64,000 nt of DNA from Oscillospiraceae bacterium (GTDB taxonomy: Bacteria > Bacillota > Clostridia > Oscillospirales > Oscillospiraceae). The DNA lies in assembly GCA_017624915.1 (NCBI GenBank), contig JAGAMC010000049.1, positions 1 to 64,000 on the forward strand. Direction: 5' to 3'. Every line of letters begins with the position of its first letter. Within the stretch, counting starts at the first letter, position 1. Under the pieces are notes generated by a model, which did no database searches, was not told the origin of the DNA, and worked only from the letters and a program-made list of their open reading frames with translations. Positions 8,675-16,869 of this stretch are shown here, piece after piece. The position numbers and the translations under genes were made by a program.

Positions 8675-9853
8675 GTGAAGATCCTCGTGACCGGAGCGAA
8701 AGGATTTGTCGGGAAAAACCTGTGTGCCGCCCTGGAAGAGATCAGAAATGGGCATGACCGGCGTGAGGATCATGTCATTTGCCCAAGGCCGGAGCGGATC
8801 GAGGTCTTTGCATATGATGTTGACAGCACGCCCGAGCAGCTGGATGCATGGTGTGCGGAATGTGATTTTGTTTTTCATTTGGCAGGGGTGAACCGGCCCA
8901 AGGACAACCGGGAGTTTATGCGGGGCAATGCAGGGTTTGCATCTGAACTGCTGGATGCCCTGAAAAGACATGGAAATACTTGCCCTGTTATGCTGTCCAG
9001 CTCTGTTCAGGCATCCACGGAAGGCCGCTACGCAGGCAGTGAATATGGCAGGAGCAAGCGGGCGGGAGAGGAACTGTTTTTTGAATATGCCCGCCTGACC
9101 GACGCAAAGGTACTGGTCTATCGGTTTCCGAATTTGTTCGGAAAGTGGTGTCGGCCAAATTACAATTCCGCAGTGGCAACATTCTGTCATAACATGGCCA
9201 ACGGATTGCCTATTCAGGTGAACGATCCGGCTGTCTGTCTTGACCTTGCTTACATTGATGATGTGATCGAAGAGATGCTGCGTGCCCTGCGCGCACAGGA
9301 GACAAGGGCAGAGGGCGGATATTGTCAGGTGCCCGTCCACTATCAGACAACGCTGGGGTTTGTGGCAGATACGATCTGTTCCTTCCCGCAGCTGAACCGG
9401 ACTTTGTCTGTGCCGAAGATGGACGATCCCCTGGTCAAAAAGCTGTATTCCACGTATCTCAGTTACCTGCCGGAAGAAAAGTTTATCTATGATCTGAATA
9501 TGAACTGTGACGAACGGGGGAGCTTTACCGAAATTATTCGGACTGCCGAGCGAGGACAGTTTTCTGTGAATGTTTCCAAGCCCGGAGTGACCAAGGGAAA
9601 CCATTGGCATCACACGAAAAATGAAAAATTTCTTGTGGTCAGCGGACACGGCCTGATCCGGCTGAGAAAACTTGACTCGGACGAAGTGGTGGAATTTAAG
9701 GTGTCGGGAGATCGCCTGCAGGTTGTGGAGATGATCCCCGGCTATACGCACAGTATCGTCAATTTGTCCGATACACAGGATCTTGTTACCCTGATGTGGG
9801 CCAACGAAAGCTTTGATCCGGAACGGCCCGATACCTTTTTTATGGAAGTTTGA
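8675..9853 (+). CDS. capF: bifunctional CapF-like reductase with cupin domain (UDP-FucNAc pathway)
   Basis: 392 aa from GTG 8675, which has GAGGAG 7 nt upstream. Residues 1-240 are an extended SDR with VTGAKGFVGKNL and the catalytic YGRSK (Tyr/Lys). Residues about 265-392 form a cupin domain with the metal-binding KGNHWHHTKNEK motif. S. aureus CapF has exactly this two-domain design: the cupin epimerises at C3 and the SDR reduces the 4-keto group to give UDP-N-acetyl-L-talosamine. Lies between capE and the 2-epimerase gene, as expected. Confidence 0.9.
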   Translation: MKILVTGAKGFVGKNLCAALEEIRNGHDRREDHVICPRPERIEVFAYDVDSTPEQLDAWCAECDFVFHLAGVNRPKDNREFMRGNAGFASELLDALKRHGNTCPVMLSSSVQASTEGRYAGSEYGRSKRAGEELFFEYARLTDAKVLVYRFPNLFGKWCRPNYNSAVATFCHNMANGLPIQVNDPAVCLDLAYIDDVIEEMLRALRAQETRAEGGYCQVPVHYQTTLGFVADTICSFPQLNRTLSVPKMDDPLVKKLYSTYLSYLPEEKFIYDLNMNCDERGSFTEIIRTAERGQFSVNVSKPGVTKGNHWHHTKNEKFLVVSGHGLIRLRKLDSDEVVEFKVSGDRLQVVEMIPGYTHSIVNLSDTQDLVTLMWANESFDPERPDTFFMEV

Positions 9854-9909
9854 GCGCAAAATGAAATATTAAAACCAACGAGCAATCGAAACAGAGGGGT
9901 GGACGCACC

Positions 9910-11055
9910 ATGGCGAAATTGAAGTTGATGACGATTATCGGGACAAGACCGGAGATCATTCGCCTTTCAGCCACTATAAAAAAGTGTGACCAGTACTTTG
10001 AACAGATCCTTGTTCACACCGGTCAGAACTATGATTATACCCTCAATCAGGTGTTCTTTGAGGACCTTGGTCTGCGCGCCCCGGACTATTATCTGGATGC
10101 GGCGGGGGAGGACCTGGGGGAGAGCATAGGAAATATCATTGCCAGAAGCTATAAGCTTATGGTAGAGACACGACCTGACGCATTGCTGATCCTGGGTGAC
10201 ACGAACTCCTGCCTGTCCGCCATCGCGGCCAAGCGTCTGCACATCCCGATTTTTCACATGGAGGCGGGCAACCGCTGCTTCGATGAGTGTCTGCCGGAGG
10301 AGACGAACCGGCGTATCGTGGACCATATCGCCGATGTGAATATGTGCTACTCCGAGCATGCCCGGCGCTATCTGAACCGGGAGGGAACAGCACCGGAACG
10401 CACCTATGTCACCGGCTCTCCTATGGCAGAGGTGCTTCGTGCCAACCTTGCCCAGATCAGGGACAGCGACATCCATGCACGTCTTGGTCTGGAAAAAGGG
10501 AAGTACATCCTGCTTTCTGCTCACCGGGAGGAAAATATTGATACCCAGAAGAATTTCCTCTCCCTGTTTACAGCTGTCAACGCGCTGGCGCAGAAGTACG
10601 ACATGCCGATCCTTTATTCCTGCCATCCCAGAAGCCGAAAGCGTCTTGAAAGCAGCGGCTTCGAGCTGGACGGCCGTGTGATCCGCCATGAGCCTTTGGG
10701 CTTTCACGACTATAACTGCCTGCAAATGAACGCGTTTGCGGTGGTTTCTGACAGCGGGACGCTGCCGGAGGAATCAAGCTTCTTTACCAGCGTTGGGAAC
10801 CCGTTTCCGGCTGTTTGCATACGCACCAGTACCGAGCGGCCCGAGGCCCTTGACAAGGCGTGCTTCATCCTGTCGGGGATCGAGACCGACGGACTGCTCC
10901 AGGCAGTGGAAACCGCGGTTGCGATGAATGGGGCGGGAGACCACGGGACACCCGTTCCGAACTATATTGAGGAAGATGTGTCTGTCAAGGTGGTAAAGAT
11001 CATTCAGTCCTATACAACTATAATAAATAAGATGGTTTGGAGAAAAAGCGAGTAA
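9910..11055 (+). CDS. capG: UDP-N-acetylglucosamine 2-epimerase family (CapG/FnlC-like)
   Basis: 381 aa. Motifs of the family: GTRPEIIRLSATI at residues 9-21, LILGDTNS, HMEAGNRCFDE with catalytic acids, SAHREENID, and DSGTLPEESS in the UDP-binding region. In the CapE-F-G route this enzyme converts UDP-L-TalNAc to UDP-L-FucNAc. The gene order CapE, CapF, CapG makes that role much more likely than a housekeeping MnaA role. It is the last gene of the operon; the following 150 bp hold a fresh promoter. Confidence 0.9.
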   Translation: MAKLKLMTIIGTRPEIIRLSATIKKCDQYFEQILVHTGQNYDYTLNQVFFEDLGLRAPDYYLDAAGEDLGESIGNIIARSYKLMVETRPDALLILGDTNSCLSAIAAKRLHIPIFHMEAGNRCFDECLPEETNRRIVDHIADVNMCYSEHARRYLNREGTAPERTYVTGSPMAEVLRANLAQIRDSDIHARLGLEKGKYILLSAHREENIDTQKNFLSLFTAVNALAQKYDMPILYSCHPRSRKRLESSGFELDGRVIRHEPLGFHDYNCLQMNAFAVVSDSGTLPEESSFFTSVGNPFPAVCIRTSTERPEALDKACFILSGIETDGLLQAVETAVAMNGAGDHGTPVPNYIEEDVSVKVVKIIQSYTTIINKMVWRKSE

Positions 11056-11137
11056 GAGAGGAAAAACGCAGTGACCACAGGGAAAACCTCTCTTTCAATC
11101 AAATGTTGAGTGTTTACATATAAATATGTTTGTGCCC

Positions 11138-11166
11138 TTGACTAACAAAAAAATCTGGTTTATAAT
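11138..11166 (+). promoter_or_regulatory. sigma-A promoter upstream of the coiled-coil/SLH gene pair
   Basis: TTGACT (11138-11143), 17 bp, perfect TATAAT (11161-11166). The flanking sequence is strikingly AT-rich compared with its surroundings. Transcription would begin near 11173, giving a leader of about 40-50 nt. Confidence 0.88.
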
Positions 11167-11209
11167 TCATAGTTGATAGAGTATTTTGTGTTTTGTCCGA
11201 GCGTAGGGG

Positions 11210-11968
11210 ATGATTGCCGGAATGAGCAGAAGGAAAAGAATAATATGCATCGTTCTGCTTTCAATACTTCTTTTGATCGTGGGCCTTGCTGTGTGGCAGA
11301 GAAACAATATTTCTGCACTGCTCAGCTTTGTCCGCTTCTCTCAGGAAGAACTGGAAGAAAAAATTGCGGACAATGATCAGAAGATCAAGGATGCCGTTGA
11401 AAAGCTTCCTGATGTCACCATTCGTGATATTACCGAAGAGGAAAAAGAAGCTCTGCGGGACGGTTCGCTGACACGGGAAGAGCTGACCGAGAATCTGGTC
11501 AAGCCGGTTGTAAAACCGGAGCAGAAGCCGGAAACCGTTCAGCCCAAACCCCAGACACCTGCGGTTGACCCAACACCGCAGCCGACCCCGGAAGAACAGG
11601 CGAAGGCTGAATATGAAAAGAAACTCTCCGCTGTACTGGCAAAAGTTTATGTTTTGCGGGAAGAGTTCCTGATCAAGCTTGACGCGTTGCAGGCGGAGGC
11701 CATTGCGGAGTATCGTGCCCTGCCGGAGGGAGAACGTTCTGCGTCTGCGCTGACCGGTATGGTCGGCAAGTATATGTCCAGAGGTTTGGCGTTGGAAAAA
11801 CAGTGCGACCAAAGAATGGACGAGATCCTGGTCGAACTTGAAGCACTGATCCAGGAGAATAACGGTGACGAATCACTGCCGCAGACTGTGTTTGACACCT
11901 ATGTGGAAGAGAAAAGTTTAAAAAAAGCTTTATATATGGAAAAGTTAAAGAAGAGAGGATTGGTTTGA
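11210..11968 (+). CDS. membrane-anchored coiled-coil protein with Pro-rich linker, unknown function
   Basis: 252 aa (or 248 aa from an ATG at 11222; neither start has a well-spaced RBS). A basic start (SRRKR) and one hydrophobic helix (about residues 11-28) indicate an N-terminal membrane anchor or uncleaved signal. Then a charged helical region, a Pro/Gln-rich linker (about 96-130: KPEQKPETVQPKPQTP) and a long predicted coiled coil to the C-terminus (VEEKSLKKALYMEKLKKRGLV). No family is recognised. It ends 1 nt before the SLH-protein gene, so the two envelope proteins are co-expressed and may interact. Confidence 0.85.
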   Translation: MIAGMSRRKRIICIVLLSILLLIVGLAVWQRNNISALLSFVRFSQEELEEKIADNDQKIKDAVEKLPDVTIRDITEEEKEALRDGSLTREELTENLVKPVVKPEQKPETVQPKPQTPAVDPTPQPTPEEQAKAEYEKKLSAVLAKVYVLREEFLIKLDALQAEAIAEYRALPEGERSASALTGMVGKYMSRGLALEKQCDQRMDEILVELEALIQENNGDESLPQTVFDTYVEEKSLKKALYMEKLKKRGLV

Positions 11969-11969
11969 A

Positions 11970-13478
11970 ATGAAAAATGGTATGCTGAAAAAAATGGTAT
12001 CGGCCCTTTTGGTCGCGTGCATGGTGCTCTCCATGGCCCTTTGCGCGTCTGCCGCCGTTACCAAGTACTACCTGAAGGTTGAGATCAAGGACAGCAAAGA
12101 GTCCAAGACTCTGACTGCCCAGAGTGGTTATGTTGCCAAGTCTGCGGCGCTTACTGCCGAGCTGGTGGAGATCATCGGTGCGGAAATGACTGCGGACGAT
12201 GAGGCCAAGGGTACTGGTATGTATATGTTCAAGTCCTATGCCATGTACGGCCAGCTGGCTTCCGGTATCAAGGCCTTCAAGGGTGAGGGCGGTCAGTCCT
12301 GGGATGCCTGGACTGCGTCCAACTCCGCCAATGTGACCAACGGCAATACTGCCGCTACCTCCATCAATCTGGTTGCCAAGCTGAAGGATCAGAGCACTAC
12401 CGTCGCAGCTTTGACCGTGAATACTGCCTACAGCCTGAAGTACACCCCCGCCCTGCCTGAGAACAAGCAGAGCGATCCTGCCTACGGCAACACCTATACC
12501 TTTACCATTACTCTGTGTGAGACCAGCAGTGGCAATGTCGGTGGCGGCGGCAACGTCGGTGGCGGCGGCAGCACCACTCCCACCACTCCCACCGGCCCTG
12601 TTACCACTGTTGACAATCTGCCCGACGGCACTGTTATCATCACCGAGACCGCTGCTGACGGTTCCAGCAAAGCCACTACCACCGCTCCCGATGGCTCTGT
12701 TGCCACTACCACCACTACCGCCAAGGGCGAAGTCACTGCAGTTATTGATGTGGCTGAAGACGGCGGCAAGGTGGAGATTCCCGTGAAGAACGCCGCTGCC
12801 GGTACTGTTGCTGTTATCGTTCATGCCGACGGCACCGAGGAAGTTATTGTCAACAGCATTCTGGGTACTAAGGGCGTTATCGTTGCCCTGACCGACGATG
12901 CCACCGTTAAGCTGGTGAACAATGCCAAGGACTTTGCTGATGTGGACGCTGAGGACTGGTTTGAGGACGCTGTTGACTTTGTCTCTGCCCGCGGCATCAT
13001 GAGCGGCTTCAATGCCACTGAATTTGGCCCCGATACCAACCTGAACCGCGCCATGATCGCTCAGATCTTCTACAATGTTGAAAAGGGCGAGAAGGTCGCT
13101 GGCGGTTCTCCGTTCCCCGATGTTGCTGCCGGTGAGTGGTATCATGACGCTATCGCTTGGGCCGCTGCCGAGGGCATTGTGTCCGGTTATGGCGATGGCA
13201 CCTATCAGCCCAACAAGGACATTTCCCGCGAGGAACTGGTCCAGATCTTCTATAACTACGCCAAGTATAAGGGCCTTGTGGGCGACGAGTCCGCTGACCT
13301 GAAGGGCTTTGTGGATTACCACATGATCTCCGACTGGTCCAAGGAAGCCATGGGCTGGGGCGTTGGTGCCGAGCTGCTGGGCGGCAAGGGCGGCAACGTC
13401 ATGGACGCTCAGGGCGGCGCTGTGCGTGCTGAGGCCGCTCAGATGATCATGAACTTCTTCGTGAACATCGCCAACTGA
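11970..13478 (+). CDS. secreted S-layer-homology (SLH) domain protein
   Basis: 502 aa. Signal peptide at residues 1-29 ending CASAAV. An unrecognised N-terminal domain (30-185, with Trp-containing SWDAWTAS, possibly DUF4430-like) is followed by a glycine linker with two GGGG-type repeats and a Thr-rich stretch (about 195-260). Three SLH units occupy about 320-502 (FADVDAEDWFEDAVDF, FPDVAAGEWYHDAIAW, and a degenerate third with DWSKEAMGW). SLH domains bind pyruvylated secondary cell-wall polymer, so the protein is probably displayed on the cell surface. Codon use is strongly biased (high-expression style). Confidence 0.93.
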   Translation: MKNGMLKKMVSALLVACMVLSMALCASAAVTKYYLKVEIKDSKESKTLTAQSGYVAKSAALTAELVEIIGAEMTADDEAKGTGMYMFKSYAMYGQLASGIKAFKGEGGQSWDAWTASNSANVTNGNTAATSINLVAKLKDQSTTVAALTVNTAYSLKYTPALPENKQSDPAYGNTYTFTITLCETSSGNVGGGGNVGGGGSTTPTTPTGPVTTVDNLPDGTVIITETAADGSSKATTTAPDGSVATTTTTAKGEVTAVIDVAEDGGKVEIPVKNAAAGTVAVIVHADGTEEVIVNSILGTKGVIVALTDDATVKLVNNAKDFADVDAEDWFEDAVDFVSARGIMSGFNATEFGPDTNLNRAMIAQIFYNVEKGEKVAGGSPFPDVAAGEWYHDAIAWAAAEGIVSGYGDGTYQPNKDISREELVQIFYNYAKYKGLVGDESADLKGFVDYHMISDWSKEAMGWGVGAELLGGKGGNVMDAQGGAVRAEAAQMIMNFFVNIAN

Positions 13479-13499
13479 TTTTACAATAACTTTTCCATC

Positions 13500-13537
13500 A
13501 ACTGCCCCCCGGCGGCTGTCGCCGCCGGGGGGCAGTT
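13500..13537 (+). terminator. perfect 17-bp GC-rich hairpin after the SLH gene
   Basis: AACTGCCCCCCGGCGGC pairs perfectly with GCCGCCGGGGGGCAGTT across a 4-nt loop. No T-run follows, so it is more likely a 3'-end stabiliser or pause site than a complete terminator. Confidence 0.6.
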
Positions 13538-13552
13538 CACAAACACCCAAGC

Positions 13553-13610
13553 TCCGGTTTGGGACATGCGTCTGAACCCTCGGACTCGTGTCCGTGACCG
13601 GAACTTTTTT
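13553..13610 (+). terminator. long imperfect hairpin with T6 tail (terminator/attenuator before the kinase cassette)
   Basis: A 22-position stem (13553-13574 with 13581-13602) contains three mismatches and a few G-T pairs. It closes on the 6-nt loop AACCCT and is followed by AC then TTTTTT (13605-13610). The kinase start codon is only 15 nt further on, leaving no room for a promoter. The downstream cassette is therefore presumably expressed by readthrough from the SLH promoter. Confidence 0.6.
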
Positions 13611-13624
13611 ATGAGGAGCGGAGT

Positions 13625-14344
13625 ATGGTCAAGCACTATAGAATTACGGGGCTGACCGTTGAAATGGACAGCTTTGGCCGCACACAAGTGCAGGCGCAGC
13701 CATATTTGGTGCAGGGATCGCAGGAAAAACCCGACATTAAAATTGAGGTTGATTGGAGAGCGCTGAAGGAACAGCAGCCTCATCTTTCCGAGGATGAGTG
13801 TGAGTACATCTCGACCGGAGGAGATTTTTATCGCCAGCTGCTTGGGTTTAACGGGATGCTGCTGCATGCCTCGGCTGTCGTGCTGGATGGAAAAGCCTAT
13901 CTGTTTTCTGCACCCAGCGGAACGGGAAAGTCCACACATACCGCGCTCTGGCGCCGTGTTTTTGGAGAAGACAGGACCAAGATCCTGAATGACGATAAAC
14001 CGGCACTGCGTCTGGAAGATGGCGTTTTTTATGCCTACGGTACGCCGTGGAGCGGAAAAACGGATCAGAATATCAACACCCGTGTTCCGCTGGCGGGCAT
14101 CTGCATTTTGAGCCGGGGAGAGGAAAATATCATCTGCCCCTATAAGGGCCAACGGGCCATCCACGACATTTTGGAACAGACGATCCGCCCCCGAGATCAG
14201 AGACTGACAGAAAAGCTGCTGGAATTGCTGGATCGCCTTCTGCGAACGGTTCCCGTATGGAAAATGGAATGTAATATGGACCCGCAGGCTGCACTTGTTG
14301 CGTGGGAGGCCATGTCGGCAGACAGAAAGGACCAGGATCTATGA
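13625..14344 (+). CDS. HPr-kinase-like (HprK/PEPCK-fold) serine kinase family protein
   Basis: 239 aa. A P-loop SAPSGTGKSTH (about residues 98-108) follows LLHASAVVLDGKAYLF, and NDDKPAL further on supplies the acidic motif. This matches stand-alone HprK C-terminal-like kinases of peptide-tailoring loci, for example the lasso-peptide kinases, rather than true HPr kinase (no N-terminal HprK domain). Good RBS (GAGGAGCGGAG). The PqqD-like gene overlaps its stop by 4 nt. Substrate unknown; candidates are a peptide or one of the nearby envelope proteins. Confidence 0.8.
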   Translation: MVKHYRITGLTVEMDSFGRTQVQAQPYLVQGSQEKPDIKIEVDWRALKEQQPHLSEDECEYISTGGDFYRQLLGFNGMLLHASAVVLDGKAYLFSAPSGTGKSTHTALWRRVFGEDRTKILNDDKPALRLEDGVFYAYGTPWSGKTDQNINTRVPLAGICILSRGEENIICPYKGQRAIHDILEQTIRPRDQRLTEKLLELLDRLLRTVPVWKMECNMDPQAALVAWEAMSADRKDQDL

Positions 14345-14601
14345 AACTAAAAGAAGGCTTTATTCTTCGCGAAGTAGCGGGAGAACACGTGGTACTCAGT
14401 ATAAGTGCTGAAATGGACCTGAACGGGATGCTCACTTTAAACAGCACCGGCCGTACCCTGTGGTGCGCGCTGGAGCAGGAAGTGCAGATGTCCGATTTGA
14501 TTCAAGCGCTTTTGAACGAGTATGAGGTGGATGAGCAGACAGCCAGCGCCGCCGCTGCAGATTTTGTCGAAAAGTTGAAGGAGCTTGATCTGCTTGCTTG
14601 A
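14341..14601 (+). CDS. PqqD-like (RRE-type) small protein
   Basis: 86 aa from ATG 14341. Opens with KLKEGFILREVAGEHVVL, a pattern typical of PqqD family proteins (winged-helix RiPP recognition element), continues LNSTGRTLWCALE, and ends with an acidic helix ELDLLA. PqqD proteins bind leader peptides and present them to modifying enzymes. Start and end overlap both neighbours, so kinase, PqqD and peptidase are translationally coupled. Confidence 0.85.
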   Translation: MKLKEGFILREVAGEHVVLSISAEMDLNGMLTLNSTGRTLWCALEQEVQMSDLIQALLNEYEVDEQTASAAAADFVEKLKELDLLA

Positions 14602-15046
14602 ACATCGGATTCGCTTGGAAGAAGCCATGCCCCTGTTTCAGGAGCAGCTGGCTCGGGGGCAGAGCGTACAGTTTGCTCCCCGTGGAACCAGTATGCTTCC
14701 CATGCTGCGGGAGGGGAAAGACAGCGTGATCCTTTCTCCTTTGCCCCAACGGCTGAAAAAGTATGACATTCCGCTGTACCGGCGCGGGGACGGGCAGTAT
14801 GTTCTGCATCGTATTGTAGATGTGGGTGAGACCTATACCTGTGTAGGTGACAACCAGTTTGCCTTGGAACGTGGGATCGACCACGGGCAGTTGATAGCTG
14901 TTGTTACCGCATTTACCCGTGCGGGGCGCAGATGGTCTGTTGATCACCCGGCGTACCGGGTTTATTGCAGATTCTGGCACTTTTCCCGTCCGGTGCGGCG
15001 TGTGTGGAGATGGGCCAAGGGAAGAATACGGAGGATCTTGAAATGA
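14585..15046 (+). CDS. S24/S26-family (signal-peptidase-like) serine peptidase
   Basis: 153 aa. PRGTSMLPML (about residues 37-46) carries the nucleophile Ser of the SxMxP motif. The second motif is YVLHRIVDV (about 78-86), i.e. a His-Arg where bacterial leader peptidase has Lys, suggesting the Ser-His dyad of SipW/ER-type enzymes. It lacks an obvious N-terminal membrane helix; the C-terminus is basic and Arg/Trp-rich. In this cassette it is a candidate leader-removing peptidase. The start may instead be ATG 14627, since 14585 lies inside pqqD-like coding sequence. Confidence 0.75.
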   Translation: MICLLEHRIRLEEAMPLFQEQLARGQSVQFAPRGTSMLPMLREGKDSVILSPLPQRLKKYDIPLYRRGDGQYVLHRIVDVGETYTCVGDNQFALERGIDHGQLIAVVTAFTRAGRRWSVDHPAYRVYCRFWHFSRPVRRVWRWAKGRIRRILK

Positions 15047-16710
15047 GAGACCGAAAGGCTGTGTTTTGGGTCTTTAAAAAGATATACCGCCGGGTCCCGG
15101 CTCTGCTGCTTATGTCGGCGGTCAACGCGGTCAACGCAGTTCTGGGAGTTCTTTTTGCGCTTGGCAGCAGGAATATCATTGACGGTGCGGTTTCCGGCGA
15201 CAGGCAAGTGTTTTTTGAGGCCTGTTTTCAACAGTTTTGCATCATTGTGGGGATGATCCTCTGTCTGGCACTGTCCCGATACTTCAGAGATAAGCTGGTC
15301 ACCGAACTGGACCGTGACTGGAAAAAGAATCTGCTGCACAGACTGCTGCACGCGGACTATGCGCAGGCCTCGTCCTACCACAGCGGCGAACTGATCAACA
15401 GGCTGAACAATGATATCAGAATACTGGACGATGGTCTGGTATCTGCCATCCCGTCCCTTGTTTCCATGGTTGTGCGGTTGGGTACGGCTGTGTTTGTGCT
15501 GGCACTGGTGGCCCCCGTCCTTGCCCTTGTCATGATCCTCGTGGGTGTGGCCGCGGTTGTTGGGACCGGCATAGCACGCAGAGGCTTGAAAGAACTGAAC
15601 AAGCAGGTGAGCGGCGCGGACGGGCGTGTGCTCTCCTTCCTGCAGGAGGTGCTGGAGCGACTGCTGATCGTGCAGGCCATGGACCTTTCCGATGAGGTTG
15701 AACGCCGGTCGGATGGACTGCTGAAGGAACGACTGCATCTGCAGCGGCGCAGACGGCGTGTTTCCCTGTTTGCAAATACAGGCGTTGGCATCGTATACCA
15801 TCTTGCGGGTTTTATAACCCTTGTCTGGTGTTCAAACCGTCTCCTTGCAGGGGTCATGACCTTTGGAACGCTGACGGCCGTAATTCAGTTGGTCAGCCAG
15901 ATCCAGGCGCCGTTTGTCAATCTGTCGGGTTTTATTCCGCAATATGCAGCCATGCTGGCGGCGGCAGAGCGGCTGATGGAAGTGGACCGGATCGAACAAT
16001 CCGAGAAGCTTGATTCTCACGCTGATGTGCTCAGGACCTATCAGCGACTGGATGGCATTGGAGCACAGGACCTGTGCTTTGCTTACGATGATGAAGAAAT
16101 CTTTTATGAAGCTTCGTTCCATGTGCCCAAGGGTTCCTTTGCGGTGATCACCGGTGCATCCGGAATCGGGAAGAGTACACTGCTGAAGCTGATCCTGGGC
16201 GTTTTTAAAGCAGAAAAGGGGAATCTTTACATACAGCAGGGAACACAGCAGAGCAAACTCTCCCGCTCTGGGGCAAGGATGTTTGCCTATGTACCGCAGG
16301 GAAACCTTCTGTTCAGCGGAACGGTACGGGAGAATATTCTGATCAGCAATCCGGAAGCCACACCGGAAGCGCTTCAGAACGCGGTTTATGTCAGCGGTGT
16401 GGAACAGTTTTTGTCCCAGCTGCCGGACGGCCTTGACAGCGTGATCGGCGAAGGTGGGGAAGGCCTGTCGGAGGGACAGGCTCAGAGGATCTCAATTGCA
16501 AGGGCTGTGCTCAGTCGGGCCCCTATCCTTCTGTTGGATGAGGCCACCTCCGCGCTGGATGCGCAGACAGAACGCATGGTACTGGAGCGTATTGCGGGAC
16601 TGCCGGACAGAACCTGTCTGGTGGTGACCCATAGACCCGCCGCCCTCGATTTTGCCCATATTCAGCTGGAGGTTAAAGAGAAAAAAATTTATATTCGAAA
16701 AAGGGCCTGA
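15043..16710 (+). CDS. ABC transporter, fused permease and ATP-binding domains
   Basis: 555 aa from ATG 15043 (4-nt overlap with the peptidase). Six hydrophobic segments over residues 15-290 form a type-1 exporter permease. The ATPase domain shows Walker A GASGIGKST, signature LSEGQAQRISIARA, Walker B ILLLDEATSALD and the H-loop THRP. A half-transporter that probably acts as a homodimer. There is no N-terminal C39 peptidase domain, so cleavage would need the separate S24/S26 enzyme. Probably exports the product of the kinase/PqqD cassette. Confidence 0.9.
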   Translation: MRDRKAVFWVFKKIYRRVPALLLMSAVNAVNAVLGVLFALGSRNIIDGAVSGDRQVFFEACFQQFCIIVGMILCLALSRYFRDKLVTELDRDWKKNLLHRLLHADYAQASSYHSGELINRLNNDIRILDDGLVSAIPSLVSMVVRLGTAVFVLALVAPVLALVMILVGVAAVVGTGIARRGLKELNKQVSGADGRVLSFLQEVLERLLIVQAMDLSDEVERRSDGLLKERLHLQRRRRRVSLFANTGVGIVYHLAGFITLVWCSNRLLAGVMTFGTLTAVIQLVSQIQAPFVNLSGFIPQYAAMLAAAERLMEVDRIEQSEKLDSHADVLRTYQRLDGIGAQDLCFAYDDEEIFYEASFHVPKGSFAVITGASGIGKSTLLKLILGVFKAEKGNLYIQQGTQQSKLSRSGARMFAYVPQGNLLFSGTVRENILISNPEATPEALQNAVYVSGVEQFLSQLPDGLDSVIGEGGEGLSEGQAQRISIARAVLSRAPILLLDEATSALDAQTERMVLERIAGLPDRTCLVVTHRPAALDFAHIQLEVKEKKIYIRKRA

Positions 16711-16719
16711 TTCCTTGGG

Positions 16720-16758
16720 AATCAAAGGGTGCTGCGTGTCAGCACCCTTTGATTTTGT
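16720..16758 (+). terminator. intrinsic terminator after the ABC transporter
   Basis: 15-bp perfect stem AATCAAAGGGTGCTG / CAGCACCCTTTGATT, 5-nt loop, then TTGTTT. Ends the cassette that begins at the SLH promoter. Confidence 0.88.
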
Positions 16759-16785
16759 TTAGAGAGAAGAGAAAATGATGTATTA

Positions 16786-16814
16786 TTGCTTTTTTTATAA
16801 TAATCTGGTACAAT
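16786..16814 (+). promoter_or_regulatory. sigma-A promoter of the membrane dehydratase gene
   Basis: TTGCTT (16786-16791), 17 bp, TACAAT (16809-16814). Start of transcription is predicted near 16821. Confidence 0.75.
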
Positions 16815-16869
16815 AATTGCAGTTGTATGCCGGTGCTTTTTTCTGATGATGAAAGTGAGAACGCTGACT

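Noticed and set aside
14585..14627. Certain assignment of the peptidase start at 14585
   Set aside because: Both 14585 and ATG 14627 are possible; overlap with the PqqD gene favours 14585 but no clear RBS decides it.
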